NCBI GenBank assembly: GCA_012960535.1
Contig: DUBB01000043.1
Coordinates: forward strand, 170,016-234,015
Direction: 5' to 3'
Origin: Gammaproteobacteria bacterium
Lineage (GTDB): Bacteria; Pseudomonadota; Gammaproteobacteria; Pseudomonadales; Azotimanducaceae
Length of the DNA stretch: 64,000 bases
The position numbers and the translations under genes are program-made. Under the pieces are notes generated by a model that worked only from the letters and a program-made list of their open reading frames with translations, searched no databases and was not told the origin of the DNA. Shown piece after piece: positions 46,382-55,613 of this stretch; position 1 is the first letter of the stretch, and every line of letters begins with the position of its first letter.

Positions 46382-47155
46382 TCAGCCTTCATCCAGGCCG
46401 TCCAAGTGGTTAAACCTGATCATCTCGATCAATTCATCCACATACAGCTGCCCCCTTTCAGAATACCTCAGCAATCCAGATGCTAACTTCACGCCACTGA
46501 GCGTTACCTGCCTTTGTCTTAACCCAGCTCGTAATTTGCGAAGTTCAAGGTACGCAGGATGGCTATTGAGATTCAATAAATAGTATTCAATGCAGGCCTG
46601 CACCGATTCAAATGCTGCAACCTGGTGGGTAGCCCCTTCGGCTCGATGTTTCGGTATCACGCCACAATTCTCGGTGTAACACCAGATGCCAAACAGGTTC
46701 AGCTGATTCCTTGCAAAAGAAGAGGTACCCCAGGCAGATTCATTGGCTGCTTGCGCCAGAACCAGGGAGGCTGGTATTTCATCCACTCTGATCAGCAGTT
46801 GATCCAGTAGTTCAAGTGAATTCAGGTCATCTCGATCCGGCACACGATAACGAGACGCTAATTGCCTTAGGTAGGCTGTGGGCTGTTCACTTAGATCACC
46901 AGGTGATCCAGTTCCGCTTTGCAGTGCTTGTTTAAGCGCAACTAATTTTAGCCGCTCGGATCGAAGTTGTTGATTTGCCTTGTTCACCCTGGGTTGCAAA
47001 TAATTGAAAAAAGCCTGCTTCTTCTCGCCAACCTGGCTGTAGCTGGCAAAATCTGGTAATGCCTCTCGGCCATCAAACAGTTTCTGCTGCCACATAACAA
47101 CAATCGCTATTATGCCGAGTGCAACCCCACCTATAATTAACTGTCTACCAGTCAT
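46382..47155 (-). CDS. Bax-like glucosaminidase-domain protein
   Basis: A 257-residue membrane-anchored protein. An N-terminal hydrophobic helix (LIIGGVALGIIAIVVMW) is followed by a periplasmic domain. IPASLVLAQAANESAWGTS with NLFGIWCY is the glucosaminidase/Bax signature; the Glu in ANESAWG is the likely catalytic acid. E. coli Bax and FlgJ are relatives. It would cut peptidoglycan glycan chains or act in envelope remodelling. It is divergent from the acyl-CoA synthetase gene across a 488-bp spacer. Confidence 0.85.
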   Translation of the reverse strand: MTGRQLIIGGVALGIIAIVVMWQQKLFDGREALPDFASYSQVGEKKQAFFNYLQPRVNKANQQLRSERLKLVALKQALQSGTGSPGDLSEQPTAYLRQLASRYRVPDRDDLNSLELLDQLLIRVDEIPASLVLAQAANESAWGTSSFARNQLNLFGIWCYTENCGVIPKHRAEGATHQVAAFESVQACIEYYLLNLNSHPAYLELRKLRAGLRQRQVTLSGVKLASGLLRYSERGQLYVDELIEMIRFNHLDGLDEG

Positions 47156-47643
47156 CTCTATTTAATTCTCCCAAAACAGATCTTTCCATTTACTCAATCA
47201 GGCCTACCTGGCATCCTTGCTGGCCTATACTAGTCGTCCCAGCACTACAGTGACAAATGGTCTCTTTGCTTGCAAACAATAAGCTTGCAAACAATAAGCC
47301 TGCAAACAACAGAGCCAACCCCGCCACAGCCATTCGACCCTGTCATTCCACCCGCCTTCCTCATGCCAGGCGCTATTGGTAATTAGCACAACTCGACATA
47401 CCAGTTGGACTCAGGGCAGGCTCAGTTTAGCTGATCTTCACCCTATATCGCTCTGGTAATGAAGTCCAGATCGTCAATTCATTTAACCGGTCCAACTGAC
47501 TTGGCTAGACACCGACTTCATGTCAGTATTAAAAGACGAAAAGCTTGGATTGCAATTTTGCCAGCGACCCATTCAACGGTCAAGATTCAAGCAGAAGACG
47601 ATTTTGACTAACGCACTAATTCATAAGAGTTGAGGAACCCACT
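47156..47643. repeat. spacer with three 15-bp tandem repeats
   Basis: Two identical units GCTTGCAAACAATAA (47268-47282 and 47283-47297) are followed by a diverged third, GCCTGCAAACAACAG (47298-47312). The rest of this 488-bp divergent spacer holds no supportable gene. Promoters for the Bax-like and synthetase genes must lie here. Confidence 0.8.
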
Positions 47644-49266
47644 ATGACGGAATGGCATTTCGCTACCGCCTACGAAAGAATAGCCGACACAATCGGAGAC
47701 CAGGCAGCATTAATATCAGGTGATCAAACATCCACGTGGACTGAATACGACGATAAATCTGCTCGCATAGCTAATATTCTTCATCAGCACGGCCTGGGCA
47801 CCGATAGCAAAGTGGGTATCTACCTCCATAATAGTAATGAGTATCTGGAAGCTCATCACGGCATTATGAAATTACGAGCCTGCCCTATCAACGTCAATTA
47901 CCGCTATCAGGAAGAGGAGCTTATCTATCTTCTCAACAATGCCGATGCTGAGGCAATTATCTTTCAGTCAGCCTATGCTCAAAGAATAGAAGCCATCAAG
48001 GATAGACTGGATCAGGTTAAGTGCTTCATTCAGGTTGCAGATCAGACTGACAATAGCCTCATCAATGGCGCCCTTGATTATGAGTCCGTTATCAAATCAG
48101 CCGATCCCATGGCCCGTATCGAAAGGAAGGCCAGCGACCTATACATGCTCTATACCGGAGGAACAACCGGCATGCCTAAAGGGGTAATGTACGCAAATGG
48201 CGAACACTGTGCCGGCCTGGCTGCCTTTGGCGCGACCCTGGGTATTAAGCCAGTTGAAAGCGTTAACGACCTCCCAGCTGCCATAAGCCAGGCAAGAGAT
48301 CTTAATATGCTTCCCAGAGGCATGATCTGCTGCCCACTGATGCATGGTACTGGAATATGGATCGGAGCCATGATTTCGCATCTGGCCGGAGGCGCTGCTA
48401 TTACGGTTGATAAACTCGGACTAGACCCTCACTTACTGTGGAGTGAAGTACAAAGACATGGCGCCACATTCATGACCATCGTGGGTGATGCCTTCGCAAG
48501 GCCTTTACTCAATGCTCTAGAAGAGGCCAGCCTCAAGCAGACACCGTACAATCTAAGTAGCCTGGGGCTGATTATCTCTTCAGGAGTCATGTGGTCACAG
48601 GAAGTCAAGGATGGCCTTCTGGCTCAACATGAGATGACCCTCATTGATGCAATAGGATCAAGCGAAGGCGGTATGGGCAGTTCGGTGTCCACTCGAGGAA
48701 CTTCTTCCAAAACGGCCAAGTTTGAACTCAGCCCGGGTGTTCAGGTATTTACAGATGACAATCAGGTCGTACAACCGGGCTCAGGTGACATGGGTATGAT
48801 CGCCACCCAAAGCGCCATGCGCGGCTATTACAAGGATCAGGAAAAAACATTAGAAACCGTGCGGGAAATTGCTGGTAACCGATGGGTTTTCCCAGGCGAC
48901 TATGCCACAGTTGAAGCTGATGGACGTATCAACCTGCTCGGTCGCGGCTCAATGTGCATTAATACTGCAGGTGAGAAAGTTTTCCCTGAGGAAGTCGAAG
49001 AAGTGGTAAAGAGACATGCCCATACCGAAGATTGCCTTGTCGTGGGCATGCCCGACCCACGCTTCGGTGAAAGAATAGTTGCCGTGGTTTCTCGCACCAA
49101 TGACGATCTTAGTGACACAGCGCTGATAGAACACTGCCGTGAGTTACTGGCTGGTTTTAAATTGCCTAAACAGATCATCTTTGTCGATCTGGTACAACGA
49201 GCTGCCAACGGCAAAGCAGACTACCAATGGGCTAAGCAGACCGCCGAGGCAGCATTGGCACAATAA
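47644..49266 (+). CDS. acyl-CoA synthetase (AMP-forming)
   Basis: A 540-residue adenylate-forming ligase. YTGGTTGMPKGV is the phosphate-binding motif, DAIGSSEGG sits in place of the usual YGxTE, FPGDYATVEADG is the A7 region, INTAGEKVFPEEVE the hinge region, and NGKADYQW supplies the catalytic Lys. DAIGSSEGG in place of YGxTE marks a group of long- or branched-chain synthetases often found with steroid or terpenoid genes. GAGGAACCCACT precedes ATG 47644. Substrate inferred only at class level. Confidence 0.91.
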   Translation: MTEWHFATAYERIADTIGDQAALISGDQTSTWTEYDDKSARIANILHQHGLGTDSKVGIYLHNSNEYLEAHHGIMKLRACPINVNYRYQEEELIYLLNNADAEAIIFQSAYAQRIEAIKDRLDQVKCFIQVADQTDNSLINGALDYESVIKSADPMARIERKASDLYMLYTGGTTGMPKGVMYANGEHCAGLAAFGATLGIKPVESVNDLPAAISQARDLNMLPRGMICCPLMHGTGIWIGAMISHLAGGAAITVDKLGLDPHLLWSEVQRHGATFMTIVGDAFARPLLNALEEASLKQTPYNLSSLGLIISSGVMWSQEVKDGLLAQHEMTLIDAIGSSEGGMGSSVSTRGTSSKTAKFELSPGVQVFTDDNQVVQPGSGDMGMIATQSAMRGYYKDQEKTLETVREIAGNRWVFPGDYATVEADGRINLLGRGSMCINTAGEKVFPEEVEEVVKRHAHTEDCLVVGMPDPRFGERIVAVVSRTNDDLSDTALIEHCRELLAGFKLPKQIIFVDLVQRAANGKADYQWAKQTAEAALAQ

Positions 49267-49512
49267 CCTCCTTCTAGGTGATGCGGAGCCTTTCCTAGGG
49301 CAATTGCCTGAATGGAACCAGCAAGCCGCTATCCAGAACAGACCTGGAACCGAGCTCAATTACTATGGCAGGCCCTGAGGAAATGTATTTAACGTCCGTA
49401 TAACCTAGAATAAAATTATTACGCCCGCCAGCTTCTACTAACTGCGAAATCATTCGATAGGCCACCGCTCTCCCCAAAAGGCGACGCCCCATAATATGAT
49501 TTCGTGTTTAAA

Positions 49513-50319
49513 CTAGCGATCACAATTTATTTCAACAGATTCGACGCAAGGCTTGCTCGCCCTTGTCGCAATACTGGTTGGACTGAATTTACTTAAAGGA
49601 ACTGCGTCAGACCAAAAGTCTTCATATAAATCAACAATAACAAAACCAGCTTTAAGTTGGCCGCCAATTTGTGTTTGCAATGAGTGACTAAACTCAAGGG
49701 CACGGCCGCTTTCTTCCAGTTCCTTAAGGCCAACTTGGTCAAGGCTATCGGGTTCTGCATAAGGCAGTTTGTACTTCACCTCAGTTTTACCAGTACGCAC
49801 GCTTTCGTCGTGGTCAAAAAGAAACAAGCTTGGATTCATAAAACCTGCCAGCAGGCCACCTTTAGGTTTTAGTACGCGATAACATTGCTGCCATACGATT
49901 TCAACATCGGGTACAAATACATTAGAAACCGGGTGAAAAATCAGGTCAAAGCTTTCCACAGCGAATTGCGAAAGGTCGGCCATATCACCACGTATACAGG
50001 TAATGTCCAGTTTGTCACGGTCAGCAAGCTTGCGATCTTTTGCCAACTGCACATCGGAAAGATCAAAGCTAACAACGCTAGCACCTGCCGCTGCAAGCAC
50101 AGGCGCTTGCTGCCCGCCACCAGAAGCAAGGCAAAGTATTTTTTTACCGTGAAGGTTTCCAAACCATGATTTGGGTACTGGCTTTATTGGCGTAAGAATC
50201 ACCTGCCAGGCACCGTTTCTGGCTGCGCTGATAATTTCTTCAGAGACAGGCACAGACCACTCGCCATCATTTAATGATTCGCGGTTCCAGGCCTGCCGGT
50301 TGTATTCAAGAATATCCAT
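49513..50319 (-). CDS. class I SAM-dependent methyltransferase
   Basis: A 268-residue methyltransferase. Motif I is ILCLASGGGQQAPVLAAAGA, followed by the acidic strand VSFDLSD and then ITCIRGDMADLS; the post-motif segment FDLIFHPVSNVFVPD completes the Rossmann fold. It resembles small-molecule methyltransferases of the Methyltransf_11/25 type. Single gene on the minus strand; a HtpX remnant lies upstream. Substrate unknown. Confidence 0.87.
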   Translation of the reverse strand: MDILEYNRQAWNRESLNDGEWSVPVSEEIISAARNGAWQVILTPIKPVPKSWFGNLHGKKILCLASGGGQQAPVLAAAGASVVSFDLSDVQLAKDRKLADRDKLDITCIRGDMADLSQFAVESFDLIFHPVSNVFVPDVEIVWQQCYRVLKPKGGLLAGFMNPSLFLFDHDESVRTGKTEVKYKLPYAEPDSLDQVGLKELEESGRALEFSHSLQTQIGGQLKAGFVIVDLYEDFWSDAVPLSKFSPTSIATRASKPCVESVEINCDR

Positions 50320-50398
50320 GATTCATTATATACGTTTTAGTGGTGTAGACAGATAGGAACAATCAAGGCTCGGCCTGGGCTATTACCTATCTTCAAGA

Positions 50399-50599
50399 GT
50401 CGCGAAAATCTTCCGGTCTGTTATTGCCAGCATCAGCGCCATGTGGTTTTCGAGACGCAGAGAATTTCGTGCCGATGAGGCAGGTGCTGCACTTGCCGGC
50501 AAGGCCAAGATGATCTCGGTTCTGAAAAGTCTTACCCGCAATTCAGATCAAGAAGCCCTGTCGGGTGAGTTTACCGCTTTTGGTATTTCGGGAAAATAA
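50399..50599 (+). pseudogene. HtpX-type metalloprotease, C-terminal remnant
   Basis: The plus frame ending at TAA 50597-50599 reads FSRRREFRADEAGAALAG, then KMISVLKSL and GEFTAFGISGK. This is the C-terminal part of an M48 HtpX protease, including the REFRAD segment with its metal-ligand Glu region, but the membrane segments and the HExxH site are missing. No start or ribosome site is seen. The fragment likely results from an old deletion. Confidence 0.65.
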
Positions 50600-50828
50600 T
50601 CAGCCGGGTTCAGCAGATTGTTTCTCTCCCACCCGCTCCTGAATGAGAGAATCAGGTCGCTGCAGCAGAAAAAAATTCAATCATAGTGAACTGCTTGTAT
50701 AGTCGTATTATCAGGACGCTGGTTGATGCAGATAAAGGCAGGTAATCATTGTGTTATGGTAGCAAAGCTGGCATCACGCTGAACGCTAAAACAATCATCT
50801 TAATCGACTCCCGCTAACGAGATATTAC

Positions 50829-51986
50829 ATGCCTGAATCAAATGACATCCTCGAAATAAGACAATCCGTCAGGCAGCTATGTGCCAAGTATGGCGAGGAT
50901 TACTGGCTCCAACTGGATCGGGAAAGGGGTTTCCCCACAGAGTTCGTCAGCGAACTCACCACATCAGGCTTTCTGACCGTGCTGATTCCCGAAGAATACG
51001 GCGGCGCTGGATTAGGCGTCTATGAAGCATCGATTATTATGGAGGAAGTATGCAGGTCAGGCGCCCATGCAGGTGCCTGTCATGCGCAAATGTATGTCAT
51101 GGGGTCTGTCCTGCGACATGGTAGTGATGCCCAGAAAAAAGCTTACCTTCCCAAGATCGCCGCAGGAGAGCTGAGGTTGCAGAGCTTTGCGGTCACAGAA
51201 CCCACAACCGGAACGGATACTACCAGCCTGAAGACGGTCGCTCGGCGGGATGGTGACAATTATATTATTAATGGCCAGAAGGTTTGGATCAGTCGAATCG
51301 AGCATTCAGACCTGATGGTGTTGCTGGCCAGAACAACCGCTAAAAATGAGGTCACAAAAAAAACCGATGGCCTTTCTGCATTTATTGTTGACGTTGGTGA
51401 AGCGGTAGGCAAGGGCCTGGAAATCCGACCCATTGAATCTATGATTAATCACCATTCCTGCGAACTGTTTTTTGATGACCTCGTCCTCCCCAAAGAAAGT
51501 CTGCTGGGAGAAGAAGGCAAGGGCTTTAAAGTAATTCTGGACGGGATGAACGCCGAGAGAATTCTGATCGGTGCAGAGTGTGTCGGTGACGGCCGATACT
51601 TTATTGATAAAGCAACAGCCTACGCCCGTGACCGATCAGTTTTCGGCCGGCCCATCGGGCAGAATCAAGGGGTTCAGTTCCCCATCGCGCGCTGTTATGC
51701 AGAAGTTGAAGCCGCCTGGCTCATGGTTGAAAAAGCGGCAAACATGTTCGACGCAGCTGAACCTTGCGGCGCAGAGGCCAATATGTCAAAGATGCTGGCA
51801 TCGGAAGCATCCTGGCATGCCGGTGATGTCTGCATGCAAACTCACGGTGGTTTTGCCTTTGCCAAGGAATACCATATCGAACGAAAATTTAGAGAAACCA
51901 GGCTGTATCAGATTGCGCCAATATCGACCAACTTAATCCTTAGTTTCATAGGCGAACACGTCCTGGACCTACCGCGATCATTCTAG
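50829..51986 (+). CDS. acyl-CoA dehydrogenase
   Basis: A 385-residue acyl-CoA dehydrogenase. FAVTEPTTGTDTTSLK is the FAD-loop motif (usually EPxAGSD), INGQKVWISRIEHSD follows, and HGGFAFAKEYHIERKFRE carries the Glu catalytic base. The C-terminus RLYQIAPISTNLIL replaces the usual GTSEI, so it belongs to a divergent branch. It is convergent with the MOSC gene, overlapping by 9 nt at the stops. Substrate unknown. Confidence 0.91.
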   Translation: MPESNDILEIRQSVRQLCAKYGEDYWLQLDRERGFPTEFVSELTTSGFLTVLIPEEYGGAGLGVYEASIIMEEVCRSGAHAGACHAQMYVMGSVLRHGSDAQKKAYLPKIAAGELRLQSFAVTEPTTGTDTTSLKTVARRDGDNYIINGQKVWISRIEHSDLMVLLARTTAKNEVTKKTDGLSAFIVDVGEAVGKGLEIRPIESMINHHSCELFFDDLVLPKESLLGEEGKGFKVILDGMNAERILIGAECVGDGRYFIDKATAYARDRSVFGRPIGQNQGVQFPIARCYAEVEAAWLMVEKAANMFDAAEPCGAEANMSKMLASEASWHAGDVCMQTHGGFAFAKEYHIERKFRETRLYQIAPISTNLILSFIGEHVLDLPRSF

Positions 51987-52814
51987 CGAGTCCTCAACTG
52001 AGTCGGCCAGAATAACCTGGTCTCCCACCGAGATAGCGCCATTTCCAGAACCCGCAAGATAAGTGCCAAACATGACACCGCCTGCATAATCATTTTCACG
52101 GCGCCGGTAACGACTTAAAGTCCGCAATGGTTCCTTACTGGCAACGTCAGTTTCCTGAGAGAAAGTCGTGACCTTACAACGTTCACAGGCCACCATTGCC
52201 TCCAGACGCAGGGTTGGCAAAACCAAGTGTCGAATCTGATCTTCCTGATAGGGTTGCAGGCCACTTACCACCAGATTCGGCCTAAACCGGTTCATTAAAA
52301 CAGGTTCAGACAGACGGGTGTTCAGATCAAGCAAGGATGCCTCATTGGTTAGAAGCACAGGCGCAATATCCACAAACTTGGATTGTTTTAGTCCGTCGAT
52401 AAGCTTAAATTCTGCTAACGAAATAGGTAATGGTTCTGGTCCCTGGGCTTTTACCAAGCGCACAGTCGCCTGTAAGCAGCGACTTAACCAACTCGCCACC
52501 GCATCACCCATATCAAGCGTTGCGATGGTCCGCGTTATAGACATCAACGGTTCACCCGGACTACTCGAGTCAACCGCCAACAGAAAAGCCTTCTCGCCCG
52601 GATAATTTAATTCCAGCCCTTGTTTGCACCTGGTCACACGCAAGTACTTTATTGCCGGAATCTTCCTCTGAGCCATTCTCTTACCATCGCGGGTTATCGT
52701 AAACACACGGTCTCCGACAAGTCCCTCTGTGGTAAACTCTGCCGATTTTACGGATACTCCCTGAGCGCCTTTGATAGGGTAAATCAATATATCTGATACA
52801 GTAATTTCCGACAT
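51978..52814 (-). CDS. MOSC-domain protein (YcbX/mARC-like, molybdenum-related)
   Basis: A 278-residue protein with an N-terminal MOSC beta-barrel (LIYPIKGAQGVSVKSAE, GLVGDRVFTI) and a C-terminal MOSC domain (RFRPNLVV, ACERCKVTTFSQ). The Cys pair in CERC is placed as in YcbX and mARC, which reduce N-hydroxylated compounds with molybdenum cofactor. The ferredoxin-like domain of E. coli YcbX is missing. ATG 52814 is preferred over GTG 52817. A molybdenum link with modF nearby is suggestive only. Confidence 0.85.
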   Translation of the reverse strand: MSEITVSDILIYPIKGAQGVSVKSAEFTTEGLVGDRVFTITRDGKRMAQRKIPAIKYLRVTRCKQGLELNYPGEKAFLLAVDSSSPGEPLMSITRTIATLDMGDAVASWLSRCLQATVRLVKAQGPEPLPISLAEFKLIDGLKQSKFVDIAPVLLTNEASLLDLNTRLSEPVLMNRFRPNLVVSGLQPYQEDQIRHLVLPTLRLEAMVACERCKVTTFSQETDVASKEPLRTLSRYRRRENDYAGGVMFGTYLAGSGNGAISVGDQVILADSVEDSLE

Positions 52815-52861
52815 CACTCTGCCCTGTCACCATCAATTCCTCAGTATAGCGACTATTTAAC

Positions 52862-53620
52862 ATGACCAGCAAAGAAAACCAGATCATCATCGCCAAACGG
52901 TTTCGTGGTCCTCCACAATCCGGTAACGGCGGTCTGGTTAGTGGCGTGTTCGCAAATTTAATAAATCCTGAGCACAACGCTGGCGTAGAAGTTACCCTAA
53001 GATCGCCCACGCCACTGGATCAGCCGATGCGTACCAACGTCAATCCACCAGGTTCTGCCGTTGTCCATCAGGACAGCACTATTATTGCGGCTATAAAACC
53101 GGCACATTTAGCAATGAGCGTCATGAAGCCACCCAGCAGATCCCTGATAAAACGAGCGGCCCCGACTTCCTATTCTCTGCTTAAGAACTTAAACCCGCGC
53201 TTCCCCAGCGGAACAGGGTTTCATCCGGGTTGCTTCTGCTGCGGCGCTGACCGAACCACGGGGCTGGGTGTTTTCGCGGCACCAGTCGATGATCAGGTAG
53301 CGGCATTATGGCCGACTAAGCCTGCCTGGGCCGATGACGGCGGCTTTTTGCCACGAGAATTCCTATGGGCGGCAATGGACTGTCCTGGCCAGTTTGCTTT
53401 CCTGGCCAGAGGCATCAAAACAGGAATGCTGGGTCGAATGACAGCTCAGTTGTACACCCTGCCAAAGGCTGGAGACGAGTTAATCATCACAGCATGGCCA
53501 ATAAAGATAGAAGGCAAGAAACATTTCTCGGGTTCAGCTATCTTTAACAGTAACCAGGAACTAATAGCCCGAGCTGTAACGGTCTGGGTCGGCCTGATGA
53601 ATCTAACGCCTACTTCCTAG
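52862..53620 (+). CDS. hotdog-fold-like protein, unknown
   Basis: A 252-residue soluble protein. It begins IIIAKRFRGPPQSGNGGLVSG with EVTLRSPTPLDQP, a pattern seen in bacterial thioesterase-like proteins, and has a central HPGCFCCGADR block whose Cys residues could bind metal. The second half (WAAMDCPGQFAFL, GRMTAQLYTLPKAGDELI) reads like a hotdog domain, so the protein is probably a double hotdog. The function is not known. It is divergent from the MOSC gene (47 nt between starts) and overlaps the convergent CDF-like gene by 4 nt. Confidence 0.68.
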   Translation: MTSKENQIIIAKRFRGPPQSGNGGLVSGVFANLINPEHNAGVEVTLRSPTPLDQPMRTNVNPPGSAVVHQDSTIIAAIKPAHLAMSVMKPPSRSLIKRAAPTSYSLLKNLNPRFPSGTGFHPGCFCCGADRTTGLGVFAAPVDDQVAALWPTKPAWADDGGFLPREFLWAAMDCPGQFAFLARGIKTGMLGRMTAQLYTLPKAGDELIITAWPIKIEGKKHFSGSAIFNSNQELIARAVTVWVGLMNLTPTS

Positions 53621-54252
53621 TGACTCTGGACTGGGGAGCTTACTTCTGAGATCTGTATCAGGGCAGCACTACAAATTCGAGCTGCAGACCGGGCAAACAA
53701 TACCAGTAGAAAAAAAGCCACCACAATATCGGGTAACCCAGACTGACTCATCCAAACGGCTAGTGCGGTCACAATGACAGCCAGCCCTTCAAAGACATCG
53801 TTTCTGGAGCACTCCCATACTGACGCCATATTTAAGTCATCATTCCGGAATGGAGTCAATAAAAACAGGCAATATATATTAGCTAGCAGGTTCAGACAGG
53901 CCGCTATCCCCATGGTTTCTGAAATGGGTACCTCCAGATTGAAACATCGATAAAGAATCTGCACTGCCACCAGTCCCGCAGCCAGGCTGATAAGCACGCC
54001 TTTAAACAGGGCAGCGCGCGCTTTTATCAACAAACCCGCGCCGACCACTGCAAAGCTGACAGCGTAGGCTAGCGCATCACCCAAATTATCAAGAGTACCT
54101 GATAACAAAGCAGAGGATTGCGATTGATAAGACGCCAGCACCATCATGCAGAAAGTACCCAGGTTAATCAGCATCACGCTGACCAGTACTTTTTTCTGTT
54201 TGCCTTCGATCGCTGAGAAATCAGAATCGTTTTCGCAGGCGCACCCAGACAT
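53617..54252 (-). CDS. cation diffusion facilitator-like membrane protein
   Basis: A 211-residue protein with about six transmembrane helices. DNLGDALAY carries a D-x3-D pair like the CDF metal site in helix 2, and SRNDVFEGLAVIV carries a second possible ligand set in helix 5. The N-terminus has CACENDSD with two Cys. The cytoplasmic C-terminal domain of typical CDF exporters is absent. It could export a divalent metal; specificity is unknown. Confidence 0.72.
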   Translation of the reverse strand: MSGCACENDSDFSAIEGKQKKVLVSVMLINLGTFCMMVLASYQSQSSALLSGTLDNLGDALAYAVSFAVVGAGLLIKARAALFKGVLISLAAGLVAVQILYRCFNLEVPISETMGIAACLNLLANIYCLFLLTPFRNDDLNMASVWECSRNDVFEGLAVIVTALAVWMSQSGLPDIVVAFFLLVLFARSAARICSAALIQISEVSSPVQSH

Positions 54253-54428
54253 TTGTCATCCCCCACAGAGAAGGCATAAGCATACGGAATTCACCAATAA
54301 AACCCAACTAAAACAATAACGATCAAACTCTGAACAAGTCCAGTTGTCACTTTGCAGCTAAGGCCTTATCGCCTAGTCTGAGCCATGCACTTGCCCGGGT
54401 TGCTCAAAGTTATTTAACCAGGCAGTGC

Positions 54429-55613
54429 TTACATACCCCTGAGGGCCACAGTGATAGGCAGCCTTGCGGCAGTAATAGAAGGGAATAGCCCGCCCACTAA
54501 TCCCAACACACAGGACCAGCCAATACCCTGCAAGATGAGTTCAGCCGTCACCGCAAAGTCAAATGACACCTGTGAAAAGGTCGATCCCATCGTCGAAGCG
54601 GTGTAGCCATTAAAAAAAACATACGCCAGGCCGCTGCCCAGCAAGCCGCCTATTAACGCCAGTATAGTCGATTCCACCAGTACCGACATGACAACGGGTA
54701 TGGGACTAAATCCCAATGCTCGCAAGGTCGCAATTTCTACTGAGCGAGTAGAAACAGCTGAATACATGGTATTAAGTGCGCCGAAGATAGCGCCTATCGC
54801 CATAATCAAAGCCACACTGTATCCAAAATTAGTTATCAGCGCAGTAACGCCGGTAGACTGCTCACTGTAATAGGACGACTCTGTCACCGCTTTTGTTTCA
54901 AGTTGAGGATCATCCGCCATTGCTTTGCCAAACACCTCTAGATCCAGCGGTGATTCGAGCCTTACGATCATGGAACTGTACCCCCAGCCCCGATTGAGCT
55001 CCGCAGCCAGTACCGCATGGTCAACCCAGACTTCAGATTCATGAATGGAACCACCACTTTCAAACAAGCCAACAACCTGCCATTTAGCACCTCTTATTTC
55101 CAGTTGCGAGTCAAGATCAATACCCTGAAACTGATTTGCTGCCTTAACACCTGCGATCAGTTCGAACTTGCCGAATTCAAAATTTCTTCCTGCAACTATT
55201 TTCACTTCATCTCTGACTCTGAAAGACATGGGTTCAACACCTCGCATAGGCATATTCGCATCAGAATTATTGGCGCGCTTCCTGATATCTGCTATTACAT
55301 AGGTTTCCCCGGCTGCCAGCGCATTACCTTCAATGCGAGCAAGCCCGGGCAGGGTCTCTATAAGCCTTGCGGCTTCGATTACGACACTGCTGCCCATCTC
55401 TGAGTCTGAACCTGCTCTCATAACAATCGCTCGATCAGACCTGCCTGCGCCACGCAGCGTCGCCTCAAATCCTTGAGCCATGGAAAGAATTGCAATCAAC
55501 ACGGTAACAACACCCGCAATACCCACTACAATCACCAGGGACGAACCCTTTCTCCCCGGCAAATTCCTCAGATTCATCAAAGTTATGGCCACCACCTGAT
55601 TCAGCGTATTCAA
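54429..55613 (-). CDS. ABC transporter permease, FtsX/MacB type
   Basis: A 394-residue permease with one N-terminal and three C-terminal membrane segments around a large periplasmic domain, the MacB/FtsX layout. The start is TTG 55613, overlapping the stop of the upstream permease gene (TTGA); the next ATG is 12 codons in. SVEIATLRALGFSP is the typical FtsX cytoplasmic loop. Last gene of the four-gene exporter unit. Confidence 0.86.
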   Translation of the reverse strand: MNTLNQVVAITLMNLRNLPGRKGSSLVIVVGIAGVVTVLIAILSMAQGFEATLRGAGRSDRAIVMRAGSDSEMGSSVVIEAARLIETLPGLARIEGNALAAGETYVIADIRKRANNSDANMPMRGVEPMSFRVRDEVKIVAGRNFEFGKFELIAGVKAANQFQGIDLDSQLEIRGAKWQVVGLFESGGSIHESEVWVDHAVLAAELNRGWGYSSMIVRLESPLDLEVFGKAMADDPQLETKAVTESSYYSEQSTGVTALITNFGYSVALIMAIGAIFGALNTMYSAVSTRSVEIATLRALGFSPIPVVMSVLVESTILALIGGLLGSGLAYVFFNGYTASTMGSTFSQVSFDFAVTAELILQGIGWSCVLGLVGGLFPSITAARLPITVALRGM

